Shown: piece by piece, positions 9,626 through 23,645 of the stretch
Numbering within the stretch: the first letter of the stretch is position 1
How the letters are laid out: each line of letters begins with the position of its first letter
NCBI GenBank assembly: GCA_019914995.1
Contig: CM034144.1
Location: 3,813,489 to 3,877,488 of the forward strand
Length of the DNA stretch: 64,000 bases
Source: Acanthochlamys bracteata
Lineage: Eukaryota > Streptophyta > Magnoliopsida > Pandanales > Velloziaceae
Direction: 5' to 3'
Notes under the pieces: generated by a model
Databases searched by the model: none
What the model saw: only the letters and a program-made list of their open reading frames with translations
Told to the model about the DNA's origin: nothing
Translations under genes and position numbers: made by a program

Positions 9626-12604
9626 AATTTCTGGAAAATGCAAATAATATTTCAGAAGATTCATATCTTGTTTCTGATGTTTTCAGTTGTGCATGCATAG
9701 TATTTAAGTTTGTCGTGATGTTGTTCTATCCTTCATTTATTTGATGTGTCTCCTTCACAGCATAAGCTAGCTTTGAAGCTCTTTGAGAGTCTTGTCTAAT
9801 TATCATTTAGTCCTGTTTCTCACCCTTGTTTTGGAACCAGGAGTATATTGGTGATGACTTGGAATAATGGAGGCGATGTTACCTAACCTTCCTTCCACAT
9901 ATAGATCGACATATCATTGAAGGCGAGCATTTTTGCTAGATTGTCACTCTTTCTTGGGTTTTTGTTTCCAGTTTGATCTTTTGAACCTCCTCTCACATAA
10001 ATATCTAGTGTTTAAATATGTAAAGTACGATATCTTTTATGACGCTTGCAGATATAGTAGCATCTTTTCAAGGCAGCATTTGTTGTAGACTTTCATGGCA
10101 AGCATCTCCAGATTGTGTTGGTGTTATTGTATTTTAGTTTCTTTAGGAGATTTACGCTATTCATTTTTTATAAGAAAGGAGTATATGTTAGTGATGGTGG
10201 CTATTAACAACAACATAAAGAGAATATTTTGGCAGTTCACGGTATTGGATTCTACTTCAAATGAATGGTGCTGGTCGATCGTCGTGCATTGCCACTGTTG
10301 ACTGTGATGATGTGATTAAAAGCTCCAGGTCTTTTACTGATAGCATTTACATGAGGACAGTATGCATGATTTTTCATCTGAAGTATGTATAATCTATATG
10401 GTAAGAGCTATGCACTTCTGGTGTAGGAAAATAGAAAAGAAAATCTAGTATAATTGGTTCTGTTTTTCAGCCAACAAAATCCACACGTAATGGGGTCCTC
10501 CTTTGACCTAGTTCTGCTAGGTAATGTTTGTACTTGAGGCCCTTCATTTGATTATATTTGAATCCCCACATATAGATAGCAGAGTGAACTTTCTATGTGG
10601 AGCATGGTTATTTATGCTTAAGAAAGCGTGAATGAGCTAGCACCTTATTTATTAATTATTTCTGGTTATTACGCATCTTATATCTGCATGTGCGCTATAT
10701 GTTAATAGTCAATAATGTTTAGAGGGCTACTTTGGTAGTCGTTAAATTGCACATCATATCATATTCATTAGACACTGCATAATTTTGCTTTTTTATATTT
10801 TTGTTTATTATAGCCAAGCTCCTTTGCTTTTTTTATTTTTTTTATTCTTATGCTACATTGCTATAGCTATGTAGCAAGTTAATAGATGCTTTGGGGAGCA
10901 TTTTTGGTGAGGTTGCTCATGCAGAGAATCTCAGAATAAAGGAATCTATTTTCCTGATGATTTTCTTTTTCTGCATTATAGCTTCATTATTTAACTTGTT
11001 CTTGCTGTCTGTTAGGGTTTCCCCTCGCTACACGTGGATACGTTCGATAGTGACTTCTACTGGTTGATGGAGAGTGGTGTGGTACAAGGTTTCCCGTGAA
11101 ATAGAACAGCTGAAGTGTGTATATCTTATCTGGTAATGTTTTTTGCTCCATTGCAAGTATAGTTCCCTTTTGAAATATCTCACTCTACTGAACCTTACTT
11201 TGCGTGTTTTTATCCAACATATACATCATTCTCAGTGTTATTCTAAATTGCGTTATGTCAATTAATAATCTCTATACGAACCAGTGAGCTTTGTTGGTTT
11301 GTTTTATCATTGCTTATATATTACTAGTAAAATATTCATATGCAACCTTGCGTGTGGTATACAATTGCTTCAAAATTTTTTTCTCACCAAAACAGATTAT
11401 TGGTGATGGCTCGGATTGATAAAGGCTTATATATTAAATACTTCGTCCAATAGATGTTGGAAATCCTTTAAGATGGGGTTACGCAACAATGTACTAAGTT
11501 TTTTTGAACGTTTATTGCTATATTAATCACTTGAACACCATTTCATGTAAAACTGAGGTGTTTTTTTTGGTAGTTTGATTTCTTGAACATCTTTTCGTGT
11601 AGGTGTGTAGTTGTGGAAATGGTGAGAATCGATGAGGAGCTGTGTTGAAAAAGATACAAACAATTGTCCTTATCCAAGATCATTGAAGTCGCCCATTCAT
11701 ACAAGAAAGTTTCTTTCGTCTAGTTACTTCCATTCTGGTCTGAAGAGGCACCAATAATTTGAGTGAATTGCGAGAACACTGATAAAAGCAGGATTATAAT
11801 ATCGGCTATTTTTGAGGTCTTGTAATGATAGCCGTTGCTTTTAAGAATAGTGCTGACAACCTTTTAGACATGCAGGATAACAGTTCGGAACACACAAATC
11901 TTTCATCTAACTTTGTTTTATTTATCCACCTTCAGCATGGTGGCGTCCAGGTAGGTACGCAGTGAGGCAGTTATTGTTGGCGATTGGAATTGTCACTTCT
12001 CATACTGGGTTGAAGTAGGATTACAGATTATCCTGTTTCTTGGGATCATAAGCTCTACTCGTCTGACAAGTTACCAAAACTTGCATATAATTCGAGCTTG
12101 TGTGTAAGCACATTCAGGTGTCTTAATTTGTAGGGTGGTTTAGGTGTTACCACTATGTAACTTAGTGTACCTTTCATAATTTGCTTGCTGCAAAAAGATC
12201 CCATATTGGTTCAAAACTTAAGTATTTTTAATATGTTTCTAAAGGTAGTTTCAATTGCTCAGAGTTATATCCTGCTATCAGTAGATTATGTTGTTTCTGT
12301 TGTCTTTTTCCCCTTGCATGTTATGTTCCTTTCAGAGTACTAGGGAGTGATATATACATAAGGAGAATTATTAGAATTTGGCTCAATAATTAACTTATCT
12401 TAGATCTATAGATGTTCGACAATAGACACAATTATATCATTTTGGACGGGAGAGTTACTTATGGAAATTGACTTCAATGAAGATGAACCTGTATATCTTA
12501 TACAATTTGATGTTGAATGCATAAGCTAGTAAAATTGATCGGAGTTATACGTAAGTCGTAAGCTCCATTTGGTTTTTTAAAATAAGTTTGTCTCTTCAAA
12601 CTTT
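9626..12604. other. Non-coding, diverged repeat remnants
   Basis: About 9,680-10,110 resembles 22,375-22,790. About 10,110-10,390 resembles D2 (2,190-2,460). About 10,980-11,160 resembles part of D1. From about 11,200 to 12,604 I see no repeat partner in the window and no coding sequence. There is no recognisable RNA gene. Confidence 0.5.
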
Positions 12605-14165
12605 GTGGAGAAAGATTGCCATCATTAGCAAATAGCATCCACACAATCTTATAGGTGGCTCTTTTTACCTTGTCGTCTGGTTTAGTTTTTTTTTTTTTGA
12701 AAAGGGTCCTTTAGTTAATTGTATTGGAATTCTGCCCATTTTCTATAATAACGTATGTAGTTGTGTGGAGCGTAGTCATTTAGCCTCAACAAGCATGCTG
12801 TCCCTCTTCGAATTGTGAGCTCGATGTTAATAGTCATAAAATTTAATGGATAGTCTGGTAATTGTAAAAAATGACATAAGATATTAAGCTTTTGACATGT
12901 ACTATTTTTTCTTTGTATGTTTATTCATTATTTATTATAGCAGAAGTTCCTTCTATATGTTTTTAGTTGTAGAAGCTATACTTTGACTGGGTTTATATTT
13001 ATTTTCATGATTCTTATACTGCTTTGCCAAGGCTGTAGTTAGTTTCATTATTTAGCTTGTTATCAGCTTGTTTTAGGCTTTCCCCTTGCTAAACAAGCAG
13101 ATTATATTCAGTAAGTGATTTCATTGTTAGGAGAAGAGGTAAATTACTGGTTTTTGTTTCAAATGAAACAGGACAGCCGATAGAAGTGTTTTTATTTACG
13201 GGGTAATATGTTTTTGTGTTCTAAATAAGAAAAGTTCTATGGGGATATAGTGTTGATGTTAATTGTTGTGTTGCAGGTATGCTTAAAGCTAATCAACTCT
13301 GCTCCTGTTCGTGTTTGAATTTTATATATATCACATAAACGTACTATTATCCAGGTAATTTCATAAGATGGCCAGATAGTGTTACCCAAGTATGCTGTTT
13401 CATTTTCATTTTATAGCAAAGGTATGCCTAGGCGTTACCCACGTCTAGAGGATGGTCATTGAGGAACCGTGGGCAGTTGGACTTGTGTGAGTCGTAGTCT
13501 TCTAACCTTGATTTCTTAATAAATATTATTGGCAATCTGTTTTTTCTTACAGCAACTGTTTTCTCAAGAAATAGTTTACCTATCTCTATTTTTTTTTTCT
13601 GGTCATCAAAACCAACGGAACGCTGGTTCATGTGTCAATTTTTTCAATGCAGACAATTCAAGCAGTTTTTCCCTTGCTCAGATATGTCGTCTACTTTTCC
13701 AAATCCTTTTCTTCCTACTTCGCCTGTTAAGCTTGCATACTAACAGTTTTCACCCTACCACTCATCGTCTCAGGTTGAAACACTTAATATGGGGCTGATT
13801 GGAGTGTCAATGTTTTCAAACCCATTCAATCGTTCAAGTTGTCACTTCTTTGCTTAGCTAAGTTGCCTGCTTCTTTGAATCATTTGTTGTTGCTTAACTT
13901 GTTGTTGTTGTTGAAATGAAGATTGGTTAGTTATTAACACATATACCCTGCGTATATAATCATCCTTTCTTAATTTAAATCTGGACCGGCTGGTTAGCTA
14001 TCGACACTTACTAAATACACATGCCTGCTTATTGTTTTCTTATCTAGGAGTAGCTATTTAACTGATGGCTGTTTTCAACTATCTTTGCCATCTTCTAGAA
14101 TTGCGTCCCTTCCTCCCTACCACTCCTAGAACATCTAAAGAAGCATCCCTTGCTTGGTCCCACAT
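12605..14165 (+). repeat. Segmental duplication D1, copy 2
   Basis: This is the second copy of the 555-2,085 block, in the same orientation. It is slightly longer because it keeps sequence around 13,770-13,800 (an AACACTTAATATGGGGCTG stretch) that is missing near 1,706. The open frames on both strands around 13,430-13,800 mirror those of copy 1 and carry no known domain. Confidence 0.8.
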
Positions 14166-16844
14166 GCATACATTCATTTGTCTAACTAATTCCTGGAGAT
14201 GCAGATAATTCATTTTAGGTGCTTATGTTCTGTTCAAGATTTAGGCTTATTACCTGTTTTAAGTTCTGTTATATGCATTTGCTTTAGTTATATTCGGTAA
14301 AATGTCACTTGGTAGATATAACATGTAAGTCCTTGCAGCTGCAACGAGTGCGTTAGAGTGTCAACATTACTTATATAGGCAATCTGCTAAGCATGAAGCT
14401 GTCATTTCCTGCTTAGCTAAGTCAACTGCTCTTTTGGATACACTTATTTTTGCTTAATTTTCTCAATTTTTTGGCATAGTTAATTTTTGTCCTATTTTTT
14501 CTTTTATTTGAGGATGTCAAAACCAATGCGTGCTTGATGGGGTATCAATTTTTTGCAACATCGATAGTCAACCAAGTAGAGTGCTAGCTTTGAGCATTAA
14601 CATCTTCAAATATGGACAAGTTGCCGCTCCGTTACGTAGATAAGTGGTGTGCTTCTCTTATTCCTTTTCTTGCTGTTTAATTATTGTGCTTTCTTGCATG
14701 TGGATTGTTTTTACTCTATCCCTTTTGGTTAAGTGCATTGAATTTTGTTTGTTACCTTTGTTGGGAAATTCATAAACTGTGGATTGTGTAGCATAGATCA
14801 TTTACTGGAAATTGTTTTCTGCTGCTTTTTCAAAGAAGAAAGATTGTTTGACCTTTTCAGTTGTATAAAGTTTGAGAGTTCTATGTTGGTGCTTTCCTAA
14901 TGTTTCATTTCTAGTATTGCTTGTGGTACATAGGAGAGTGATCATAGTTGGTCCTAAAATATTGTCTCTGCAAAAGTTCATGTTGTAGCTTGTTGTTTTC
15001 TTCTTACTGTGAGATACTTCTAGAATATTGTGAGTGATCTAGGACACGTTTTATGGATGTTCTAATAGCATTCCTTACTCTACTTGCTTTTAGACTTGAA
15101 GTGTGCGGCTGGCACAATTATCGTGAATTCTATTGTCCAGTAAGAAGTGCTTGAGGTCTGCTGATTTTTATTTTCTTGTCGTGGAGATTCCTAGTATCGG
15201 TACTTTAGCTGTTATGGGCCATAAGACAATGACCGACAATCTAGGAAAATAGACATGTAATTTAGTTAATAAGACTACTAATTCTGAAGAGGTTTACCAA
15301 TCAAGCAAAGTGGGCCTTGGTCACCTCTTATAATATATCGACGTGCTATTGTTAAGCAGCTCTGATTAAGGGCTTGCATGTAATTTTCTTTGTACTACGG
15401 CTTTACTTCCATTCTTTTTTTGTCCCACGTAATTCTTCTCATTAAGTTGCTTAATTTTTGTTTACTTGTAATTTTTTCTGTGTAATTTTCTTTTTTTTGA
15501 ATGATTTTAAGTGTTTTACAACTCAAAGTTACAAAGAAGACTGGTAGGAGTTCATTTATGGCATGATGACTGTCCATTGATGGTCTTGTACCACAACATA
15601 ATAGCTCGAACTTATAGTTAGGGCCTTGGTTCCTATCTAAGATCGTCTCTTTCTCAAGAAGAATCTACAAGTTAAACCTAAATTTAATCTAAGTATGCTT
15701 TCTGATTGTTTTCTCTCTTGCTCTTTGTTCAAAGAAAAAGAACCACCAAAATTCTTTTTGTAGGATAAATGTTTCTTCAATGAGACAATCAATCATGCAT
15801 TAGTCTACCTACTTAGTTAAGTGCTACTCTGAGTCATTTTTCTGCTGGTGCTTTAATTTCTTGCTTTGCTTGTATACTAATTATTTTTGTTGCAGTCCTC
15901 TTCCTTTCAAGTTAAGGGAATTGATAGCTTTGTCTTTTGGAAAAGTAGTTGAAGCCCTACATTTGTCTTCAGGTATAGTGTTTGCTCCTTGAGATTGCTT
16001 TTGTAGATATTTCTTCGTTTACTTATTTTTGCATTTAATCAGCTATTTAGTACCTGTAAGGATTGGGTCAACTCTAGTGCTACGAAATAGTAGTCCATCA
16101 AAAAGCGGAACCCATTTTTGCTAAGAAAATCAGATTCTAATCTCGGTTAAATGGTACTGACAACTGTTTGCCAAGTATTAATACATATTCCCTGCCTAGT
16201 AATCCTACCTCTAGCTTAAAGTAAGGTTAGCACGTCCATAAATACACTCTGCATTCTTATTCATCCCTTCTCTACCAATATCATGTTTGTATCAGTTCTC
16301 TACCAAAGTTAGTAATGCATATTAACTAAACATGTAGTAAAAGTTACATGTTTCAAGTTATGTGGCTGCTTATATTGATTTGCAGGTTCACAGATTTACT
16401 TATAAAGTGAACCTCCACTTTGGAGCAATGTTGATTGTGAACGGATTTCTATGTCCATGGGGAAACATTGTTTGGTAAGGCCATTTTAAATTATTATACT
16501 CAAAGCAAAAGCATATAAAAAAATATCTTTTGTAATTTGAAATCTTCACTTAGTAGGAATGCGGAGAACTGCATAGATGTTTACTTAGACCCCATAGTTA
16601 TCATGGTAGTTCATTGTTAAGATTCTTTCGTAGTTGTTGATTAACTGAGATCAGAGGATATCTTCAGAAGAGGTAGTTTGATTTAAGACTTATAGATGTG
16701 CTATTTTGTAGAATCATATATGTTTCTGTGAACTCTTGACATAGTAAGTTTTATCTTGTTTGCATGTCTTGACAACCTACAACAGTAACTTTAGATAGTG
16801 TGGAAATCGATTGTGGGTATTCAGGTTGTTACCAGTGGTCTTCT
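14166..16844. other. Non-coding; a few diverged repeat modules
   Basis: About 14,165-14,230 matches inverted sequence at 28,100-28,160. About 14,480-14,600 is a degenerate copy of the AACCAACAGAAT module. About 16,140-16,210 echoes the ATAATCATCC module. Between roughly 14,650 and 16,100 I find no gene, RNA or repeat partner. Confidence 0.45.
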
Positions 16845-17560
16845 GTTTGAATGAAATCTGTTCTAAAAATTTCTCTTCCTTTACGACTGATTCTACCGTT
16901 GTCTGCGATAGAATTTTTCAATTGGAGTTTTTGTTTGATTTCTAAGAACATCGCAATCACCTATCTTTATAGTGGTATTAGTTATACTATCTTTTATTTG
17001 GTAAAACAACACGGTGTAGATATAATACAAAATTGTTTACAGCTAGAAGTAGGCTGGTTTGAGTGGGAACTTTCTTTAATGCAGGCAATCAATTATCAAG
17101 CAGTCATTGTCCTGCATAGCTAAATCACCTTCTCATTAACCCATTCATTGTTACTTTGTCAGGTTGTCTGCGTAGTGACCGTTTGTCGTATCCCTTGTTT
17201 ATTTTTTCTGGTTATCAAAACAAACAGAATGCTGGTTCAAGTGTCAACATTTTGCAATGCCGACAATTCAAGCAGTTGTTCCGTTGCTTAGATAAGTTGC
17301 CTACTTTTCTAATTCCTTTTCTTCCTCTTCACTTGTTAAGCTAGACTTGCATACTTATTGTTTTTTACATATCACTCATCCTCTCAGCTTAAACAACCTA
17401 GCATGGGGCTGGTTGGAGCATTACCATTTTTAAACTCTATTAATCGATCAAGTGGTCACTCCTTCGCTTAGCTAAGTTGCCTGCTTCTTTGAATCCTTTT
17501 GCTGTTGCTTAACTTGTTCCGGGTTTTGGAGGACTGGTCAGTTATTAACATGTACCCTGC
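16845..17560 (+). repeat. Repeat block shared with 21.3 kb and D2
   Basis: About 16,845-17,045 resembles 21,290-21,600, where one segment has been tandemly doubled. About 17,050-17,560 resembles D2 (2,480-2,960), including the module with AAACAGAATGCTGGTTC near 17,220. Open frames of 60-90 codons here show no known domain. Confidence 0.55.
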
Positions 17561-17564
17561 ATTG

Positions 17565-19494
17565 AAACTTGCATTGGTGATTGCAGCTTTTACCTTCAGA
17601 AGGGGCTTTGGTTGCTCAGCCAGAGAAGTTCTTGATTTGTAGAACCTGGAGGCAAGCTACGTAACAATTTACTCTGTCATGGTTTTTATGAGATGTGTGT
17701 AAGATGATGATTCTTGTAATATTATCGTTTTTGCTTAGGAACATTCTTGATGTTCTTCTTCTTTTCTTCCTGGTTAGACATTTGTTGCATAGCATATTAG
17801 TAAAATATGAGTTACTTATGGGGTTGAGCAAATAGTAGACAAGTTGCACTAATACTGCCAGAATCTTGAGTAACCATGTCCCTTTCATACCTCTGTTAAC
17901 CTAAGACGTAAGTGTATTTACTTGTTTCTCATGCAAATTACATTTGTATGCATACGAACAGCAAGTTCTCAGAAACATAAAAACTTATGCTGGATGATTT
18001 TATTGATCACTTTTTGACCAAGATTCCAAAAGTTGTGAATGACAGATAGCACAGTCTTTAAACATAGAGGCTAAAGCCACTTCTGTGTTGTATAAAAAGA
18101 TGGAAAAGTGATGTGAATTCATAAGTTCCTATTTCTGAAAAGGGTCTCACGTGTGGAGGAACTAGAAAAGGTTAACAACCAGACCCTTGATGGGTGTCAA
18201 AAATTTTGACACTCGCATTGGTGATTTACTTTGGTGCTCAGCTAGCAAAATATGATTAGTTATGCCAGTGAGGAAATGGCACTAATACTGCCGTTTATAC
18301 TTGACTATGCTACAAAGCATTGAAGAAGCAAACTTAACCAGAATCTGGAAGTAACCATGTCGCTTAGATGCTTGTGGTCGACCTAATGTAAGTATACTTG
18401 TCTCAAATGGCACTTGCACTTTATCTACTGAATATTATGTTAACATTGTGGCACTGCCATGATTTGATGGTAATACAGTGCCCTTACCACCCAAGCTAGG
18501 TGGCATTTGCTAGACGGATTTATAGTTACAAAATAGGAATCAAGAAGACAAAGACCTTTCGTAGCTTTTACTTACACAAGCATTTACAATAAATATTTGT
18601 GTCATGATATGCAATGTAAATCTCCTGCAGCAAGCTCAATGACTTTAGTGATTGCTACAATTCATCGGTTCCCCCTTCTAATTTACAAGAATATTATAAG
18701 ATTATTCTTCTGTATCCTCTGTGCTGTTGGAGGCTTTATTGCCATCAGTATTTCGTAAATTTAATCTTTAATGCACTTGTAGAATGAACTCATGACCATC
18801 ATTCATGGTTAGACTTTTCTGGTGTATATCCTTATTATAGTACTTTCCCTTATATCTTACTTTGAGTTTTGACTCTTTCTGGAATTTTGTTCAAGTTAAT
18901 GTAAAGCTTCTCCTTGTTGAGGAAATTATATATTAGAGTTACATACTAAGAGAGCGTGTGCTTGGTCCGTGATCTTCATCAACTGGGCATAGCATTTCCA
19001 TTATGATTGTAGACAAAGTAGCAATTTAAATGCTGGATCCTTCCTAACAAAAGAACAATTACCATTTCGTTAGGGAGGTTTAGATGCTGGGAAAGGTTTT
19101 GAGAACTTCTGGTAATAGATGGATGAAGCACAAGCCATCCTAGTCCAGCAAGCCACGCTAGATCACACACTTAGGGGGATTGAATGGCCCTTCTGAAGCT
19201 AAATATGTTAGAATGATTAGATCTTACAAAGTACTGTTTGAGTGTGTAACTTGTCTAGTTTTGCATTATTTTTGTAACATTTGACTAACAATAGGGTCCT
19301 TTCGGTTCTTTGAGGAACTATGAGTGCTTATTTGGGCAGCCTTTTTTATATGGCAGTTGGTGATTTATTTATAGTTGATGAGAATTGGAGTTTTGTCTTG
19401 TTGCTTGACTTGCATTCACATTTGATTATTCTTCTTTATTCAAATTATTTGCAGGTAACTCCCGTCACATGGAAGAAAAGGAGCTTAAGATAGT
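17565..19494. repeat. Non-coding; local direct duplication
   Basis: About 17,565-17,955 and 18,210-18,425 are diverged direct copies. Both contain GCATTGGTGATT, GCACTAATACTGCC and AGTAACCATGTC in the same order. The remainder to 19,494 has no recognised gene. A 90-codon minus frame (17,616-17,888) shows no known motif. Confidence 0.5.
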
Positions 19495-21020
19495 TGATAC
19501 TTCTAACCATGTCAGATCTTAGTACTGGAATATAGAAAGCTTGTGTTAATAATGTACTCTATACTTCAATAACGTTTGCATAGAGACTATTGCATACAAA
19601 CAATTAAACATGGAGTTGTTCATTTGTATCTGTTTGTTTATTTTGGTCAAAATGTGGGACATTAGTCTTTTGTCTTCTCCTTTGCCTGCTTAATTTGATA
19701 GGCAAGTCAGGAAAAATTGTGTACTCTTCCTTCTATTTTCACATATCTCTTAGTTTGGCAGTTCTGTCAGTCTGCAGTTATGAATTTAATACATTGGCCA
19801 TTCCTTTCATTTGTTTCTAAAGGTAAGTTTTTTGTGATATTTTAGATGGATTAGTTGCAAATGAAATTCATCTTAAGGATGAGGTGGACTAGATTGCAAT
19901 GATATTGGATTAATAGGAATGCCTATTTTCTTTTTTCAATATTTGTTGTTTTTATTATTCTTTGATTGATTTTGGTTCCTCTTGTCCGCAGATTTCATTG
20001 AACGTGGAAGCATTACACTGGCATAAAGAAGCTCGAATGTTCAAGGGCTTATCCACGATCTGGTGAAGAATGTACAACTCTGTTCTGATTTTAATCCGAT
20101 GGTTTTGCAGATGAATGGGGTATCAGTTTGGCCTTTGGATGTCTTTATTATTTATTTATTTATTTATTTAGTATCTACTTGTTTTCTGGTTTTGAAAGCC
20201 TTAGACAAATACTATTTGCAAGAATTGAATCTACCGTAGTCTTTGTTATTTGAAATCCGTTATTTTGCATGGTTATAATAAGTCCTTTGTTTTTTGAAGT
20301 TCCTAAACTTAGGCCATTTATTTGTTCTTACCTTTTCCCCTTTTAACTTGGTTTATCATTTAGTGTCCATTGTTGTGAAACTTTTACAAGACGATAAACA
20401 GTATGATTCTCTACTTGTGGGCTTCCATTTATACTTCAGACTTTTAATGTAAGATGCAAGACCTTGGTAAAATTACAACATACATTTTGTTGGGTTGCTT
20501 TGATGCAGTTTTTGAGCAGGAGAATTAACTTTGTTCACAAATTGCAGTTCGATCTCAGATCATTAGCAAATCATCTAGTATTCCTTTCCGAAAAAGGTAA
20601 GTTTTAATTGCTTCAGAAAGAGTTAGTTGCATTGAATTCTTGTTAATGAAGCTCAAAAAAACTGCAATAACATTGGACTCTTTGAGAATATTCTTTTTCT
20701 TTTTTAGGATTTTAATTTTTTTCGGTTTTTATGTTACTCCATATACTGTGCTTGATGTTTGGTTTTCTTGGTCTTTATTATTCTGTAATGTATGAAAAAA
20801 TTAATCGTTTGCAAAAACATTACAATGACATAAAGTAGTTCATCCTCTGAGGAATGTTCAAGGCTTCTTCCTTTTTCAGGGAAAGAATGTGCAAGTCTGA
20901 TCTGAATCCAATTCAACTGTTTTTTGTTGACGTATTGTTTGGTTTTGATGGGATAATGATTCTGCAGCGTGTGTATATATACCCACCAACATGATCGGTT
21001 GAAATGATAAAACAACAGAA
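19495..21020 (+). repeat. Segmental duplication D3, copy 2, with orphan TATA block
   Basis: This is the second copy of 5,115-6,580. It repeats the exon-like HWHKEARMFKG stretch (about 19,990-20,065), the diverged internal duplicate (about 20,790-20,930) and the TATATATA block (about 20,965-20,982). Unlike copy 1 it is not followed by CDC20 exons; homology stops shortly after ACAGAACCCCCAA (about 21,030). Confidence 0.7.
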
Positions 21021-21290
21021 CCCCCAATTTCTATAAATTTTTGTTAAAACTAAGTCAAATGTCTTAAATTCTTTTTTGTTGTACCAGTTATTGATTAACA
21101 ATGGGATCGGAGGAGATTTTTCTAACAAGGTAGTTTGATTTATAGATGTGTTCTTTTGTAGCATTTCATATTAAATTGCATGAACCCTTGACAGAGTCAG
21201 TTACATCTTGTGTAACTGTCTTCTTCATTTTAATAGTAACTTTAGAAAGTCATTGATTAAGTGGTGGCTATTGATTTGTTACTGTCTTCT

Positions 21291-21470
21291 ACTTGAATGA
21301 AAATTTGTTCTAACAATTTCCTTTCCATTATAGTGATTCTCTTGCTGTCTGATATAGAATTATTGAATTAGAGTTTTTCTACTTGAATGAAAATTTGTTC
21401 TAACAATTTCCTTTCCATTATAGTGATTCTCTTGCTGTCTGATATAGAATTATTGAATTAGAGTTTTTCG
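21291..21470 (+). repeat. 90-bp tandem duplication, two copies
   Basis: Two adjacent 90-base units (21,291-21,380 and 21,381-21,470) begin ACTTGAATGAAAATTTG and differ by eye only at the last base. The related block at 16,849 has a single copy, so this doubling is recent and local. It carries no coding signal. Confidence 0.9.
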
Positions 21471-23645
21471 TTTGATTTACATGAACATCGCAATTGCTTA
21501 TTTATAGTTGTATTAGTTATACTATATTTTATTTGGTAAAACAACACGTGTAGATATAACATGAAATTCTTTGCAGTTGGAAGTGGGCTGGTTAGAATGT
21601 ATAAATTGTTACATACACTGATTTGTCTGAGGTTAAGTGAGAAGATGATCCAGGATCTATGTGGAGTTGCATATAACCCGGGAAAAGAATTGTTCATGGT
21701 GTGTGGTTAGGTATATTAGTACATACTAGTGCACTAGATCTATAAACCATCTTGTATATTCCGAAGATTGGTTGATTCTTAAGTACATTTTTGTTTTGAT
21801 ATTGTTTTGAAGTGTATATGAGTTTTTGGTTTCCTTAGAAAACATGCTTCTATCCTTTTATAGTGCAACAAAGCAGAAGCCTGATCGCATCATATTTTGC
21901 AGTGTTTCAGTTACGTATATTTTTAGGTTCTTTTACCTTCTCTTCATGTCAGTAAAAGATAATCATAGAATGACTTAAGTGGATTCAATACATGGCTGTT
22001 CCTATTGACAATTAAAAGTAGGAATATCGCTGCAAACACTAAGGAATAATTTGCGTTGTTGCATAGTGGTCAAAACATATCATGTCATTGCAAAAGCAGC
22101 TCTGCACATTACCACACCTTGTATAATGAAAATAATTTATTTCATGTATAGGGACAAACACCTATAAATAATTTTGCAGTATGTGTTTATTGCTATGTTT
22201 CTTGTGTTAGATCTAATTATGTCCTATGCATCAAAGTATGTACCTTACGTCTTTCTGCACTAGTGCATATATTCTGGTGGAAGAGATAAGGTTCGATTGG
22301 TAAGTTGATGTCTTGCTATAAAGATGTCTTTGACTTAGCATTATATCATGCAATCTGCTGATTATGTTGCTTCTGATGTTTTCAGTTGGGCATGCATAAT
22401 ATTTAAGTTTGTAGTGATGTTGTTCTTTCCTTCATTTATTCAATGTGTCTCCTTCACAGCATAAGCTAGCTGTGAAGCTCTTTGAGGGTCGTGTAATTAT
22501 CATTTACCTTTGTTTAGGAACTGAGAGAATAGGGTGATGACTTGGAATGAGGGAGGCGATATTACCTTAACCTTCCTTCCAGATATAGATCGACATATCA
22601 TTGAAGGCGAGTATTTGTGCTAGATCGTCTCTTTCTCAGGTTTCTGTTGTCAGTTTGGTCTTTTGAACCTCTTCTCACATAAATATCTAGTGTTTAAATA
22701 TGTGAAGTACGATATCTTTTACGACCCTGCAGATATAGCAGCATCTTTTCCGAGGCAGCATTTGTTGTGGACTTTCATGGCAAGCATCGACGATCTAGAG
22801 ATGGTGACAGCAATCTGCATGATGGTGCCAAGTTAGGAATTTACTTGATCGCCATTATAATGCCATGTAGTGATCTTAATTACAAGATGCTCCAGGTTAA
22901 AATAAATTTGATAGCTTAAACAACAATGCTCAACCCTGAAATAGATTTGTTGATTATTGGGGCGGCTGTGATTGCAATTTTTACTGATTCCAGTGGAGAT
23001 AATATTGGTTGTTGGTGAGGTCACCTTCCTTGCAATACTGAACAAGGCTAAAAAACATGCGTATAAATAGGACTTTGGTTTTGTTGATTTGTAATTTGAG
23101 TTTTGGTATATTCCATTCCTATTTACTAAATCTCGTTTGAAAGAAACATCATCCTGAGGATGTTATATGCCTTTACGGCGATCAGTGTGATGTTCTATAA
23201 TGCGATTCATATGGTTGTACCTGCACTAGCCTGTAGATTTGTTTTTGGCTTATTTCATCTGGGGTGCATATAGTGCTGGAGCACTACCATAAGCTTCAGA
23301 GGAATTTGTCTTCGAAATTTATCCCTTAATTTAGTTGGTCTGTTTGCTTCAATACTAACATATATTCTGTGGTTCTTTAAATAGTTTAACCAAATGATAG
23401 TTGGCTGATGAATCTACTTTGTTTTACCTTCTTGCATAGGAAAGAAAGAGAACTCAAAACAGCTAAAGTGTTGATCAGAAGCATTTGATCTTCAAATCCA
23501 AAATGTTACTGCCGCGATAATTTAGTTTCTTGGATCAATTAATTGGACTGTGTGACCATGTTAAGTATATGGTACCTATCTAACGTCACACAGAGAAGAT
23601 GATCAAGATCTATTGCTTTAAATCCAGGGAAAGAAACAGCATTGT
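21471..23645. other. Non-coding; repeats shared with 3 kb and 9.7 kb
   Basis: About 22,000-22,540 resembles 3,030-3,560, and 22,375-22,790 resembles 9,680-10,110. About 23,320-23,510 resembles 3,750-3,960 and, more weakly, 8,800-8,910. No recognised gene or RNA lies here. Confidence 0.5.
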
